Counted from the first letter of the stretch, positions 1 through 13,500 are shown. The stretch is DNA of 64,000 nt from Peromyscus leucopus (GCF_004664715.2 NC_051065.1:145967987-146031986), one strand, 5' to 3'. A program made the numbers and translations. Notes: generated from the letters alone by a model not told the origin.

Positions 1-101
1 TCGGAACCTGGGGATGGCAAGCCCAGGCAGCTGACTCGAGCCCAGTTGCAGAGAATGAGAGGGAGCCACGTCATACACCTGGACACCCCCCTGTCCACAT
101 C
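1..101 (+). CDS. PLEKHG6: PLEKHG6, penultimate coding exon (partial, 5' end outside window)
   Basis: Frame 1 is open from the first base to a GTAAGT donor at 102 and encodes a basic segment containing LTRAQLQRMRG followed by HLDTPLSTS. It is split after two bases of a codon, and the next exon supplies the missing base. PLEKHG6 is a Dbl/PH-domain guanine nucleotide exchange factor for Rho GTPases that works with myosin II in cytokinesis; its catalytic part lies outside the window. The call rests on remembered resemblance to the PLEKHG6 C-terminus and on the known order PLEKHG6-TNFRSF1A in human. A different gene ending here is not excluded. Confidence 0.65.
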
Positions 102-274
102 GTAAGTGCAGGAGGGGGACTACCATGGGACAAGAGGGCAGTATGACGTGAGGGGCCATTCTAAGGAAGGCGGTGAGGGCAGGGACCGACACAGGGGAGG
201 GCACTCAGCTGTAACTGTCCCCCCACTCCTGTTGCTGGACCTTGACCTAATGGAGCTGTCTCCTTCCTTTACAG

Positions 275-284
275 AGAAGTGTGA
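275..284 (+). CDS. PLEKHG6: PLEKHG6, last coding exon with stop
   Basis: A pyrimidine tract and CAG acceptor end at 274. The first base completes the split serine codon, then GAA, GTG and TGA follow, so the protein ends in S-E-V. The tail T-S-E-V fits a class I PDZ ligand pattern, which is a motif match only. The exon carries just over two codons and would be missed by ORF-based prediction. Confidence 0.62.
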
Positions 285-485
285 GGCGTGGCGGAGCCCT
301 TGGGCACATCTCCTAGAGGAACTGTCTCCCCAAGAGTGCTGGTCACCACCCTCCCCCTGGACTCTACCTCGAGGACCCACTTCAAACCACGCCTGACCCA
401 GGCACCCGCCTCCTGCTCTGAGAACTCTACATTTGTGTCTCACAGACTCATCCCTGAGCCCTACATAAAGTGCCCAGGAAACGTG
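285..485 (+). other. PLEKHG6: Probable 3' UTR of PLEKHG6
   Basis: This is non-coding sequence after the stop. A CATAAA hexamer, a known weak polyadenylation variant, is at 464-469. The transcript end would lie about 180 bases from the oppositely oriented end of TNFRSF1A. Confidence 0.35.
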
Positions 486-659
486 TCTGTTTGGTCAACC
501 ATGCTTGGTCAACATGGCGGAGGGGGGAGACAGGAGGGCACCCGTGGGTCGTGTTGCAGTCTGTGAGCTAGCAGCATGGCTGGACTTCCCATGCCACTTT
601 ACAGGTTCTGGGCTCTGCCCAGCCTCTCCTATCCACAGACCACTCTTTCCAGGGTCGGA

Positions 660-1221
660 GGTCATTGTTAGACTTTTAGTGTATTTACAAGCGTCCACGG
701 CTCCAACTGGAGACCCCATTGTTCTGTGCTTGCCCCTACCTTAGACAGTTCAGCTCTGTTCGTCCAGGCAGGGAGCAAAGGGAGGCCGAGTTTCCATTAG
801 TGTGAGATAATTGATAAAAAAAAAAAATTATTGCTTACCTACTGTGAGAAAGTCCCAGGGACCAACCGGGGAGGCCCCAAAGCAGCCTTGCTTGGGCCCT
901 GTGCATCCCAAGTGGGAATGAGATATAGCGTCCCTTTCCTCTACAATCACATGTTCTGACGTTTGGCACCCCCAGCCTGCAGGGAGCAGACAGATGGCAC
1001 ATATGCTGCCATGCACAGTGGCTGACTCTGGGGCAGTCCTCGCTAACTGAGAAAAGCTATGTACACCAACTGGGTAGCACCAAGGAAGCGGCTGCCAGCT
1101 CAAGCCTGCCCCTTCAAGGCCCTTCCCTCCTTTTCATCCAAGGAAGAGGCCCACAGGGCAGCAGCGGGGCATCTTGCCAGGACTGTCCTTTAAGTCCCTC
1201 CCTTGAGGCGGGGGTGGGGCC
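660..1221 (-). other. TNFRSF1A: TNFRSF1A 3' UTR and polyadenylation region
   Basis: The minus-strand sequence up to about 660 resembles the end of the human TNFR1 mRNA as I recall it (GAACTGTCTAAGG, then GAACAATGGGG, then ACACTAAAA). An AATACA hexamer, a known AATAAA variant, is at 680-685. An A/T-rich tract at 815-831 lies within it. Confidence 0.6.
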
Positions 1222-1531
1222 TCATCGCAGGAGGCGGGGCGCGGACGAGGAGGCGGGGCTTCCCAGCGCCTCCAGGATGTTCTCGGCGCAGCCAGCCAGG
1301 TCCATGTCGTCGCGAAGCACGCTGACCAGCACGTCCAGCGTGGCCTCGTGGCGTGGCGTGCGCTGCAGCCAGGCTTCCAGCATGCTGTACTGAGTCTCGC
1401 GCCGGAAGCGCCCGTTCTGCAGCTCCAGCCGCTCGATCTCGTGATCTCTCAGCCCAGGAACCGCATGAACTCCTTCCAGCGCGACGGAGGCACCTCGTCC
1501 ACCACCGTGTAAAGCGTCACGGGGTCTGCAG
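1222..1531 (-). CDS. TNFRSF1A: TNFRSF1A coding exon 10 (death domain, frameshifted)
   Basis: Acceptor CCCCAG. The frame encodes [20 protein letters not shown] and then meets TGA at 1449-1451. In the next frame the expected death-domain continuation (RDHEIERLE, then the NGR and YSMLEAW motifs) runs to the C-terminal RLLR and a TGA at 1222-1224. The exon is 310 bases long where 311 are needed. Homology beyond the break is undisturbed, so a one-base loss in the G run is the simplest reading. Confidence 0.9.
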
Positions 1532-4500
1532 CTGGGGACAAGGACCGTGCGCTTCCAGCGGCAGCCCTGCCGTCTCGGCCTCCGCCCTGCGGGACTCCTT
1601 CCAGGAGTGATGTCCCCGCCGCCGCCGGGAACCCAAACTCACTGTCTGGTCGCTGGGGGTGGGCGCAGTCTTTCCACTTCGGAACAGGGGTGGGGACTGG
1701 CCCGGAGTGGGGAGATGGGTAGAGGAGAGGGTCAGCACCCTGGTTTGAGACCACCTCCCTTGTCCCTTCAGGTGACAAGTCCCTTAAGTTCCGCCAGTTA
1801 CTAGGGTCGAAGGTGGGGCTGGAGGCGATGAGGGTATTGGAAACCCGGCTGAAGCCGGGGATGGGGTTGAAGCCGGGGGTGGGGCTGAAGCCGGGGGTGG
1901 GGCTGAAGCCGGGGGTGGGGCTGAAGCCGGGGGTGGGGCTGAAGCCGGGGGTGGGGCTGAAGGCTGGGGCAGGGGCTAGAGTTAGAGGCCTAGTAACAAT
2001 TCCTTGGACCTCCGTCTGAAAGAGAGAAGGCATCGCATTAGTGGGGGAAGAAAAAGAACCCCTTCCGGCTCTTTATTCTTTGTGGGGGTGGGGGTGGGGG
2101 AACTAAGGGAGCCCACCACCCCCAGTCCAAGTAATTTGGGTATCAGAAATTGGGAAGGAATAGTCAGGAAGTTGAAATACTTTCCCCTCTCACCTCTTTG
2201 ACAGGCGCCGAATCCCCACAAACTGAGAAAAAAAAGAAAGAAAGCATCATGAATTTCACTTCCCTTTCAACCCCGGCACCCTGGCCTTGGGGACTTGTGG
2301 TGTCATGCCTCAGGGTCGATGTGACCCCAGGGACAAGAGAATTACTGATATAGTATGGCGTCCCTCCCACCATCCAGGACCCTTAGCTTTGAGCAAAGGG
2401 GCCACGCCTCGTGTCTGCCCCCCTTGCCTGCACGCCCCGCTCGCTCCCGCAGCTCCACCCACACCTTTACCCGCACAGCCCACACTCACTGATGGAGTAG
2501 ACCTTGGGCTTCCAGCGGGGATAGCGGCACAGTAAACTGATGAAGATGAAGGATAAAAGGCAAAGCCCAAGGAAGATGACCAGGGGCAGCAGCACTGCGG
2601 TACCTGCAGACAAAGTGGAAGATGCTCAGGGCGAGGCAGTGGCAGAGACTGGGGAGGGGAGGGGGAGAAGCTAGGGGGCCAGCCCACCAACCCGTGAGCA
2701 TGCGCACCAGGCCATTCCGCCTCACCTGAGTCCTGGGCGTTGGAGTCAGGTTTAAGTGAAGATAGGGGGCACAACTTCAAACACTCGTGATTTTTCTTGC
2801 ATCTGAGCGAAGAGACAATACTGGTGAGTAGAAAGGCTGCCGGAGCTCTTGGCCCTGAGATTGCTTTTGCTATCTCTTAGTACAGTGGGACTTAACCTGC
2901 CTTGGGAACTGATGCGGAAGAATGGAAGAGCTCCTCATACAACCATTTCATTTTCCTAGTTAAAGGAGTGCTAGGGTATGCATGTAGCCCCAGCACTTGG
3001 GCGGCAGTGGCAAGAAGGACAGTTCAAGGTCACTCTTAGCTACATAGCAAGGTCAGGGTCAGCCTGGGCAACAGGAGACCCCGTCAAGAACGAGAATCGA
3101 GAGAGGACAGCGGGGTTGGGGAGAGAACGGGCAATAGGCTGTGTTGATAAGTTTAAAGTAGTCAAGTCCTGCATGGCAGCTCACAACCATCTGTAACTCG
3201 AATTCCAGTGGATCTGATGCCCTCTTCTGGCCTCTGAGGGTACCAGGCGTTCACATGGTGCACAGACATACATGCTGGCAAGACACTCATAGACATAAAA
3301 TGAAAATAAATAATATTTTTACAAAGTATTTTGAAGTGCCAGGCATGGTGGCACATTCCAGCACTCAGGAGGCTGAGGCAGGCAGATCTCTGTGAGTTCA
3401 AGGCCAGCCTGGTCTACATAGTGAGTCTCAGGAAAGCCAGAGCTGCCCAGTGAAACCCTGAATCAAAAACAAAACGAAACAAAAGAACTTTGTAAATAAT
3501 AAAATAAAATGGTTGATAGGGCTGAGGTTATTGTGTCTCCATTGTAGAGCACTTGAATATCATTCAAGAGCCTGGATTCCACAACCAATCAATATTTTAA
3601 AAAAAAAAAAAAAAAAAAAGCCAGGCAGTGATGGCGCATGCCTTTAATTCCAGCACTCAGGAGGCAGAGCCAACCTGGGCTACAGAGTTCAAGGCCAGCC
3701 TAGGCTACAGGGTGAGATCCAGGACAGGCACCAAAACACCACAGAGAAACCCTGTCTCGAAAATAAGTAAATAAATAAATAAATTTTAAGAGGCAGTTAT
3801 GGTCAGAATATAAAATCCATTCCAGTCATCGACTAGAACCACGGCACAAACAAGCGGTTTCACTTTCACAGCCAGTGTCTCAAGAGATGGTGCCACCTCT
3901 TAGCTCTTGGGACTAAGGGTCAAGTACTGATCCCTGGCATGGTGTGGGCTGGATAGGTGGCATCTGTCAGTGAACTCTCATTGTGTTTGCTGGTGGAATT
4001 GTAGCACAGAGAGGCCTCCGGTTGGGATCTGGCACATCCCGCCAGGTCCATGTGTTGAAGGCTCCGTCTCCAGCCTAGTAAAAGTCAGGTCCCTGGGGTC
4101 TTGCCTCTGACCCCACTCTCATCCTTTCTGCCTCTCAGCTGCTACGAGATGAGCAGCTTTGCTCCACAGTGTGCTCATCATGATGCTCTACCTCAGCCCA
4201 GGCTCAACAGCCACAACGCCGAACACCGTTTGTGAGCTGAATGAATGAAGCCGTGATAAAATAGACCTTCCTGAGCTCTAAGCTGATTAAGCCACAGGCC
4301 CAGAGAGATGACTCATCCAAGAAGCTGAAGGCCTTATCTCTGATGACACCACAGCTTACAGCGCTTGACTTTGGAGATGACAGGTCACACAGGCATGGGC
4401 GGGTCTCGAACGTCTGTCTCTGGGGCAACCCGAGAGCCCTCCACTGAGAGCTGTCACGGGGAGGAGGGGGGGGAGTGTGAGAAAACCACACTGGAGAACG

Positions 4501-7500
4501 GAGCAGAGGAATGTGAGATTGTGAGTTCTCAGCAGAAATCTGAAGATAGGGAAAGGCTTTTTTGTCTACCTCACGAGGTCAGGGTGAAAACACATGGGAT
4601 TGGGTATACGAGCTCTTTTGAGATGAAACTGAGTGGAAAAAAATAGAAAGTAAATAGCTTTGGTTCAGACAGTTTCATAGGTTGCTGGTCTAGTTTTTTG
4701 TTTGGGAGTTTTTTGATCCTGGCATCCAACTCAGAGCCTCAAATATGCTAGGCCAGTTCTCTACCACTGAACCACACTTCCACCCACCCCACCTCCTTAC
4801 TCTAAAGGTTAAGAAACGTAAGGTGTGGAGATGTACTAACTTGCCAAGGTTGCACAGCCAGGAAATGGGTGGGCTGGGACTTAACCCCAGCTCAGTTCAA
4901 CTATGAGAGTCTCAGAGTTACTTCTCTGGAAGCAAAGGTGTAAGAACACTGGAGTCATAGGAATGAGGAAGTCTGCCAAGGAGACTGGGAAGGAATCACC
5001 ACAAGGGTGTGCCCTATGCAAACCCAAGGTATCGTCAATAGTAAGACACGCCAAATAGTGCAGGAAAGAGCGCGGTGGTGCTCACGTCCAACTGCGCAGC
5101 ACTGGCGAGGCGTGCACGCTAGGGCGCATGTGTGGAGTCAGAGGGTGACTCTGGAACTGATGTGCTCTCCTTTCACAGGGGTTCCAGGGATTGAACTCGG
5201 GCTGTCAGACTTTTGCTGCAAGCGCTTCACCCGCGAAGCCACCTTGCCTACCCCCTAACGTACCGGAGAAAGAGAAAGGACTATCTGATGTCTTGATGTA
5301 GTTAGTGCCTTTCTCTCATCCAGTTGTAGGATGCCTCCTTTAATCCAGCTACAGCTGCTCATCCATCCCAGCTCCCCCACCTGCTTGGCAGATAGATACT
5401 CACTGACTGCAAGGGACACATTGATTTTCATGTCGGTAGAATCCTAAGTGGCAGCTACACACGGTGTCCTGCTTCTCCTTACCTGAGAAAAGAGAGAAGG
5501 ACTGAGGAGGTGAGCCTGCAGTCCGGGGTGAGGGCACACATAGGAGCTCAGACCCACAGACCAGAGAACGAGGAAAAGATGCTGCCTCATGGGGAGGGGG
5601 GACAGAAGTGGAAACCTCTGCCTGAATGGCAGGATACTCCTGAGGAGGGAGAGGGTCTGGACTTGGGTGAGTGGTACTCACAGGGGATAGTCACGGTGCC
5701 GTTGAAGCAGGAGCTGCAGTTAATGCACCGGAAGAGTTTTTCACCCAAGTAGTACTGGAATTGGTTCTTCCTACAGCCACACACCGTGTCCTTGTCTGCT
5801 CTGCAAGGAGAAATCTCCACCTGGAACATTTCTGCAGAGGAAAGGAAACGGTCAGGAGTCTCTCATCCCTTTTCCCACACAGATCCTGACTCCCCCTCTT
5901 CACCATGTGTGCCTCGATCTCTGTAACATAAACACTCCTCCTGTGCACACAGGCCCTGGCTGGCGTGCGCACGCATGCTCCCACCATACCCACGAGCAGA
6001 CTCAACTCCTAACCCCTTGCAAACATCCATGTGCGCACAAGCGTGTTCCCAAGCCCTCTCAGACGTGCTCCCTCTTGAGCCCTTGCCCACTCCCAAGGCT
6101 TGCCTTCCCGACAGGTCTTGCAGCTGAGGCACTGTCTGATGTGGTTCTCGGAAGCAGTAAAGGTGCCATTGTCACACTTCTTGCAGACGGGTTCTTTCCC
6201 TGACTCTGGACAGTCACTCACCAAGTAGGTTCCTGTGAGTGGGGTCAGGATTAGGCTGCAGTGGAGAGCTAAGGGACAAAACCCAAGCCCAGGGGAGGCA
6301 GCCAAGGCAGGGACTCCCAGCGACCGAGGTTCCGGGACGTGAGAAGGAAGCAGAGGAAGACTGGTCCCTTACCTTTGTGGCACTTGTAACAACAGATGGA
6401 ATTGTTCAGAGGGTGGGCATACTTTCCATGGGGACACGAACTGTCCCTCTTCTCCCTCTCCCCAAGGGAAGGGACCAGTCCAGTGACCCCTGAGGGGTAT
6501 ATCCCCACCAGCAGAGCCAGGAGCACCTGGGGGAAGAATCAGAAGGTGGAAATGCCGTCAGGGTGGGGCCATAGAGGCAGCAGATTGACGGCCCTCCCCC
6601 CACAGTTCCCATCCCCCCTGAGGAACATTCTCCCTCAAACTGTGTCCACTGTGCAGTCTAGGATTTTCGTTTGTTTCCAGAACCCTGGGCAACTAGGTCT
6701 CAGCCCCCTCCTCACTGACTGTATTTTACTCTGGTCAGCTCCCTGAAGCAGCTCACAATGCTAACCACAGGAAAGCTGTCAGGGAAATGTTTAGCTGTTG
6801 GTATTGTTTGCAGGGCGAGGGGTGGAACTCGGGGTCTCACACAGAACCTCAGAGATAACCCCTGCCCCACCAGGGAATGTCTTCACCCAGAGCTAGCAGG
6901 CCGCTTCAGCTGTAGCCTGTCTGTCTTCCAACGGACAGTCCTAAAGTTCATTTGGCATTTCTATATCTGGGTGCGGGTGTCACGGTGTGCCCATCTGTGG
7001 ACGCTTCAGAGGTGAGCCATCAGGATTTGCAACCCTTTCTGGATTTCATTGCACTAACACAAAGTGCTGTGGGGGTGGGGGGAACCAAGTTGTCGGGAGG
7101 GCTGCCGTGGAGATGCTTCAGGAAAGTGTCTGCTGTGCAAACACGAGGAGCTGAGATCAAGCCCCGTCACCCACATAAAGCCAGGCACAGTCGAATGGGC
7201 TTGTAACCCCAGTGATGGAGAGGACACAAGCAGAGCCCCGAAGCTCTCTGGGCAGTCTAGCCTAGCTGAGTCAGTGAGCCCCGGTCCCAGTGAGAGAGCC
7301 TGTCTCAAAACACAAGGTGAATGGTATTTGAGGAAAACACCTGAAGTTGACCTCTGACCTTCATGCACACAGACACACCGGGATGTGAACCCACACCTGT
7401 AGGCACACATACACAAAATCAGACGGGGACACAGGTGGATGATGTCCTTGCAAGCACCATTCCTGGGAGTGGGCGGGAACAAAAGGAAGGGCTCTGTGCA

Positions 7501-10500
7501 TGATCACGGGCATGCATGTGTGGGTTTGTCCCTGGCGGGGGAGCGGGGAGAGGGGCGGCAGCTGGGGATGAAGCCAAGAACCTCACACATGCCCTGAGCC
7601 ACACACTCAGTCAGTCACGAATTCTAGATATTTGTTTCAAATCTTGCTCAGCAGCCTGCCCTCGCAGCCCATGCCTCCCACAGCTAAACTTTCACTGCAG
7701 CTCGGGCTGGCAAGGACGCATGGAGAGGGAAGGCAGGCGAGAAGGTTTAGGGATGAGCAAAGACAAGTGGGTCGTGGACTAGAGTCGGCCAGAGGCTAGT
7801 CATCTGACTCGAGAAGACCAGCAAACCAGGAGCTGAGGATCTGCCAGGAGTTCCAAAGCCCGTGGGCAAGCAGGGCGTTCTAGCCGGCGGGTTTAATAAC
7901 CTTGGCAAAGCTCCCCGCAGCTAAAGTTTCCCTGTATGTAAAGAACTTCAGCGTGGAGACAGCAAAGCCAGAAAGAAGTCATCTCAGCTTCAGTTCAGAC
8001 CTTGCTCTTTGATCTCTCCCAACTTGGGCTCCCCTCAGCCCTTCATGCTTTCTTCCTTCCCACCCCACCCCCTGCTACGAGCCATTTCATGCAAAGGGAG
8101 AGGATGTCATCCAGACGTGTCGCAGATGCAGGAGCAAAGGACCAATCGGATCACATCCAGGACAGGAGCGCTGGCCACCCGTAACTGTCTAGACTCACAG
8201 CTGTCTTCAAGGCCCTGCAACCTCCCCGGCTCTTTTGGAAGGAGGTGCAACCTGGCAGCTGCTGTGACTCCAAGTGCTACTGCAGCAGCTGCAGCTGCAC
8301 GGGTCAGGAAGCCTGGGCCTCAGCCAGAGATTGACCCAAGAAGCCACACACAACACATCAGGCAATCTCTCAGGCGGGGGTGCACCCCCACACAGAGTGC
8401 AGAGGCTTCCAGAGTGACAGGAAGGATTAATTAGGATAAGAACTTCCCAATCATGAAAGTGTGGCTCCTTTCCCCGAAGAAGAAATGTTTGGAGCACCTA
8501 AGGTCAATGGCACCTCCAGTCCCAGCAGAGGACACGAAGCAAAGCCAACAGGCCAGGGTAGCGTCAGGAAGAGGTAGAGGTGGGTCCAGGCCAAGAACAG
8601 CCTTGGAGGGACATGACGGGTGAGCCTCCAGAGAAGGAGCCCGGTTTCTCTGGTCATGTGTCCCTCCCTCCCTTTCCAGAACTCTGGGGGTTAAGACAAA
8701 TCCGGGAAAGGGATATCTGTTCCCAGCAGCTCCGCCCCAGTGACTCAGGCCAGGGAGGGAGGGGGACCCAGGACAGTGGACAGGGAACTGCAGCTTCCCC
8801 AGCTCTTCAAGGGCTGTGAGTCAGCAGAAAGAAAAGCCCAGCTGGCAAGGAGGACCCCCCCTCCTCCTCCCTTCACGGTGAGCAGTCTGATTCCCCACCC
8901 CCACTCAGGGCTCCTTATCCTTTTTCCCTTAAAAAGAGCCAGGCGACGGACCCCTGTCCCACTGGGCCCACAGATTTCGGGGAAACGCTTCCTTTTTTCC
9001 ATTTCATCCCAAAGGGAAGTCTTCCTGACCCCTGGCTTCCCCCACCAGGTCAGTAGGCTCCTCCCAGAGGACAGGCCCTCTCCTCCCCTTCCCCCCCTCC
9101 CCGACATCCTTCCTTTAGATTGGGACCTGCCCTGATCCCTCGTCAAAAATTAAACAAGTCTTCAGTAGATAAACCCTGTCCCAGGATCCCTGCTCCCTGG
9201 CTCCCCAGGCTTTCCTGCCAGCCCCCTGACACTCCCCAGTGCCAGCAAGAAACAAAACCAGGCCGCCCTCCGACCCCCCTCGTCCACCACGTTCCCATAG
9301 CCTGCCTGCTTCTGGCCAGTTGCATTGGGTTTGGGGGCTCCAGAGACCATCCTGAAGAAACAGGGCCAGCTCTAAGGCTTCATAACCTAGAAGGCCTCTT
9401 ACGGCCAGAAGAGATGGAGAGAGTCTGGCCTTAATCCCAGCACTGAGAGGCCAGCCTGGTCTACAGAGCGACAGAGTTCCAGGACAGCCAGGGCTGCACA
9501 GAGAAACCCCGTCTCAAAGAACAAAAACAAACAAACAAGAGAGACGGAAGGGCGCAGAACCGACACTGTGTCCCACGTGCTCCAGGGAATCCAGGGCCCT
9601 GGTTCTCTGAGTAGGCACCACATGTAAGCACCCAGCAGCCCTCCTCGCGGTTGCATTATGAGGCAAACCTCAGTGTCGGGGAGCCAAGTCCGAAGTCCTG
9701 ACCTAAACCCAAAGGCCTTTGCCCGGAGCAGAGGAGGGGCAGGAAGCTGAGGGTGCCTGTAGAAAGAAGGATGCTTGAGACAGTGGTACAGCGTCTCTCT
9801 AACTACTCCTCAGCTTCCGCCTGGGAGGCTTTAAGGTGTGACTTCCTGTGCTGGTGCTGCACATAGGGCAGAAAAGCCGAGGTGGACCCTGTGGTCAATC
9901 TTTGACCCAGCCACCTTTTGGGGACCCACTCGCTAGGCCCGTCCCCCGCATTCACGTGTTCATTACGTTAAAATGTGTTTGTTCCATATAATGTCAAGAC
10001 CTGTGGGGTGAAGACCTCATTGGCATGGCCTCCTCTGAGAGCTGTCAAAATTCTACCTCCCACCCACCCACCAAGCCCCCACTAATGACTCATGTTCCCC
10101 ACCCAAGCTCTTTGGATACCCAGTCGCCTGTTGGTGTTGAATATCATGAACTGCCCATATCTACTCTGGGCTCTTATCAGAAGCTGGTTATTTCAAATGA
10201 AGAGATATGATCTCCCCAAACAGACCACAAAGCCTCTGAGCTAAGAGATCAGACAATGTCTTGGTCTCATCACCCAGATCCGGGCCTGCAGAACTAGAGG
10301 GACAGACTAGGGTGCCTTCCATCCCAGACAGAGCCAGCAATACCTTCAAGGACACACTTGTCTCCGAGAGACGTTTTCGAAACGGTCCACTCACTTCCAC
10401 ACACACGCATTTGTGCACAGGTCCTTTGGTGCACGATTCTGCCATGTGCTCCTCTCTTTCTGCGCCCAGCTGACGCGTCAGTGCAGCTGGAAGCAGCCAG

Positions 10501-13500
10501 AAGAAAAGCCGAGAACTGCTGCTCCAGTCAGTTCAGCCATACTTCCACTTGGCCAGTCAATGACCTCCTTAACCTGCCCCCTATCTCCCCCCGCACCCCT
10601 ACCCCCACCCCCACCGACAGAACTCAGCAGTCTCCTTGCCTAGACCCATGTCACACCACCAACTTCTAGGTTCCAACACTGAAAACTGCCAAAGCCCTCA
10701 CGGTCACCCAGGCCTTTCTCCTGTAATCCCCCCACCCCTCCGCGTCCTCTGGTTGCCCCACACCTGGACTATTGAAACGGCCACTGCCTTCCTTCCGTCT
10801 ACTCCACAGTGGAGTCTCAGGGTCTCACTATGTTGCCTTCTGGCTCAGTGATGCATCTACCTCAAACCTCTGCTGGGGCTGTAGCTACCTGCAGACTTTC
10901 TTATTCGCATTCAAGCTCCAACTTGTACCACTGGGGTGTGGATCTCCCTCTGCACCTGCAGGGCCTGGCTTCCAACATAATTTCCATGGATAAATCTTTC
11001 CCTGGGCACACGTGTCAGAGATAAAAACCCACTGCTATTTGGGAACTGAACCCGGGTCCCTCTGGAAGAACAATCCGTGCCCTTAACCTCTGAGCCATCT
11101 CTCCAGCCCCCTCACTGCTATTTGGAACACAGTCTGGACGGAATGGATGCTTAGAGATTAACTTAGGAAGCGAGGGGCGGGGGAGGGAGGAAGCAGGCCT
11201 CCACCTGGGTCCTTATGCGCGATTTTTTTTTTCTTTTTGGTTATGTTTTAATGCCATGGTCTCATGTAGTCCAGGTTGGCCTCAAGCTCTCTATGTAACC
11301 AAAACTGGCCTTGAACTGATCTCCCACCTCCCATTCTAAGATGTCAGGTGTACGCCATCATGACTGGCTCAGGGTTCTTCTTCACACACTCCCGAGTGCC
11401 CAGTGTCACGTTCCCCACCTTGGCTACTCAACCCCCAGCTGAGGCGCTCAGCTCCTGTAATGACCACCTTCAACATAAAATCCCATCTCTCCGTTCCCCG
11501 AAGCCAGGCTCCCAACTCCTCTGCCCCCCCTCCCCCCCCTGGCTTCAGATGCCAGCTCCAAGTCTTTTTTCTATGCAGCAATCCCTCCCTGGTCCCATCT
11601 GACCAATCTCTTGCTCCTGAATTGATTCGGCCATCAGGCAATTGTCAAGGCCTCCGTTCCAGGATCCTCATGGGTGCTGGAGATGCCAGGATGGGTGGGA
11701 CTCAGCTCACGCTCTCAAGAGCTCTCCGTGAGCCAAAGATCTACGCAGGCAAGCTCAGCCCAGCAGACCGGCAAAGGCCATTAAGCAAGAAAAGACAGTT
11801 GGCCCGGGGCCCAACCCCCTCCCCCAGTTCCGCCTCTAGGACACTACTTCACAAGGCCTTGGCGGATCTTTTCCTCCAGCCTGTTCTAAAGTCATTTTGA
11901 CTCCTATAGTTGAACTCTTTGAGAGTAACAAGGTCGTGTTGACCTTGTCACAGCCTGCCCCCTCATGACCCCAGCGCCTCCTCATCACCCAGACACCTCA
12001 TAGGCGCTGTGCCTCATAGGCAGTGGACAGCCCTTTGTAGACCTCACCTGCCTTCTGGCGTCCCTTGTCTTCAGGCTCTGCTTCTGTTCATAGCGCCCCA
12101 TCCCTACCTGGGCCTCCACAGCTGGATCCGGATCTCTCCTCTACCTGGCTAGGCTGTTTTCACTTTCTCAGGCCCTGGCAGCCATTGAGTAGTGACTACT
12201 AACACTGCTAGTGAAGAGAAAAGGGACCCTGAGCACTCACTAAGTCCTTTCTACTTGTTGAGTGCTATTCCCCTTCAGGACTATCAACTTGACCTCAGGG
12301 ACTCCATTCACCTCTAATCCTAGCAGCTGAAAAAGGGCCTAACATGGAGTGAGAGGTTAACACATTGAAGAGTTAACAGGCATCCATCTAGTCAACCTGA
12401 ACATACCGAGGATGAGGTAGTGATCATTATGGCCATTTTGGAAACAGAAAAACAAAGGCTGGGGGGAGTCACATCACATGACCGAGTTCATGCAGGTCAG
12501 GGTGCTGAACTGAGCCTTAAATCCGGTGATCCAGCCCCAGAGAGAACAGAGACAAGTGGATGGGGCAGCTGGTTGATGGGTGCAGACCCAGAAGGAGCAG
12601 TCTTGACAAGGGTCATGAGCTAAGACTGGGAGACAGGAGGCGGGGATGAGAAGACCACGCAGACTGGAGGAGTCCAGGGTCCTGGAAACACTGGTTTCGA
12701 CTGGAACCGGAGGAAGAGGGAAGGGACTAGACAGGAAGGAGCTCCATGAGGAGGCTCTGGAGACTGCCAGGAAAGGAAAAGTGGAGAAAGAAAAGGCATG
12801 GTGAAGGAGGCGGGGCTCAGAGACACCGTCCAGGTAGGACAGACAGCCAGGGAGCCCCAGCTCTGAGGATCTCCACGGAACAATGATAAGCACGTAGACA
12901 GAAATCAAGGAAACTCGAAAAACGAGGCCCAAGTCAGAGAAAAGGACATTTTTCCAGTGACGAAAACAAACTGCCACCAACTTCCCCAATCTGAACTGTG
13001 GAATTAGAAACCATGAGATTGTCTTTTAGGTCTGTGGGGAGGAGGCTGGAGGACACACTGCCTAGATAAAGGAGGTGTTAGCTACCTAGGGAGGGTTAGG
13101 TCAAGGGAGACCTCTTGTCTGGAAGCAGACCTGGGCGCAGAAAGGCAAAGGCTGTCTCAGGGAAGAAGTCTGGGCCGGCTGCCCAGCTTTATCCAGTTTC
13201 CTGGTTCACTCCCAAGCACGCGATCCCAAACTTGACCCCACCAACGGATCCCTCTCCCTCGACCCGGTCTTCCAACACCCTGACCCACGCTGTTCAACTA
13301 CTGCCGGAGAAACGGGGCTGCTCCGCCTAATTCCACTGGCCTCGCAGCTGGCCTCCCCCCTACAGCCCAACACACCCCAGGACCAGCGAGACACCCCGGC
13401 TGTCAGGCCCCGGCCTTGGGGGCTTGGCTTGTGGTAACTCTCTCCCTCTCCGATTTCTCTCGGATTTCCTTCGGCCTCTCCGGGCAACCCCGGGTGGGTG

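Noticed and set aside
6080..6104. A downstream GT donor for TNFRSF1A exon 3 instead of the GC donor
   Set aside because: The nearest GT further into the intron has a poor consensus and breaks the phase with exon 4.
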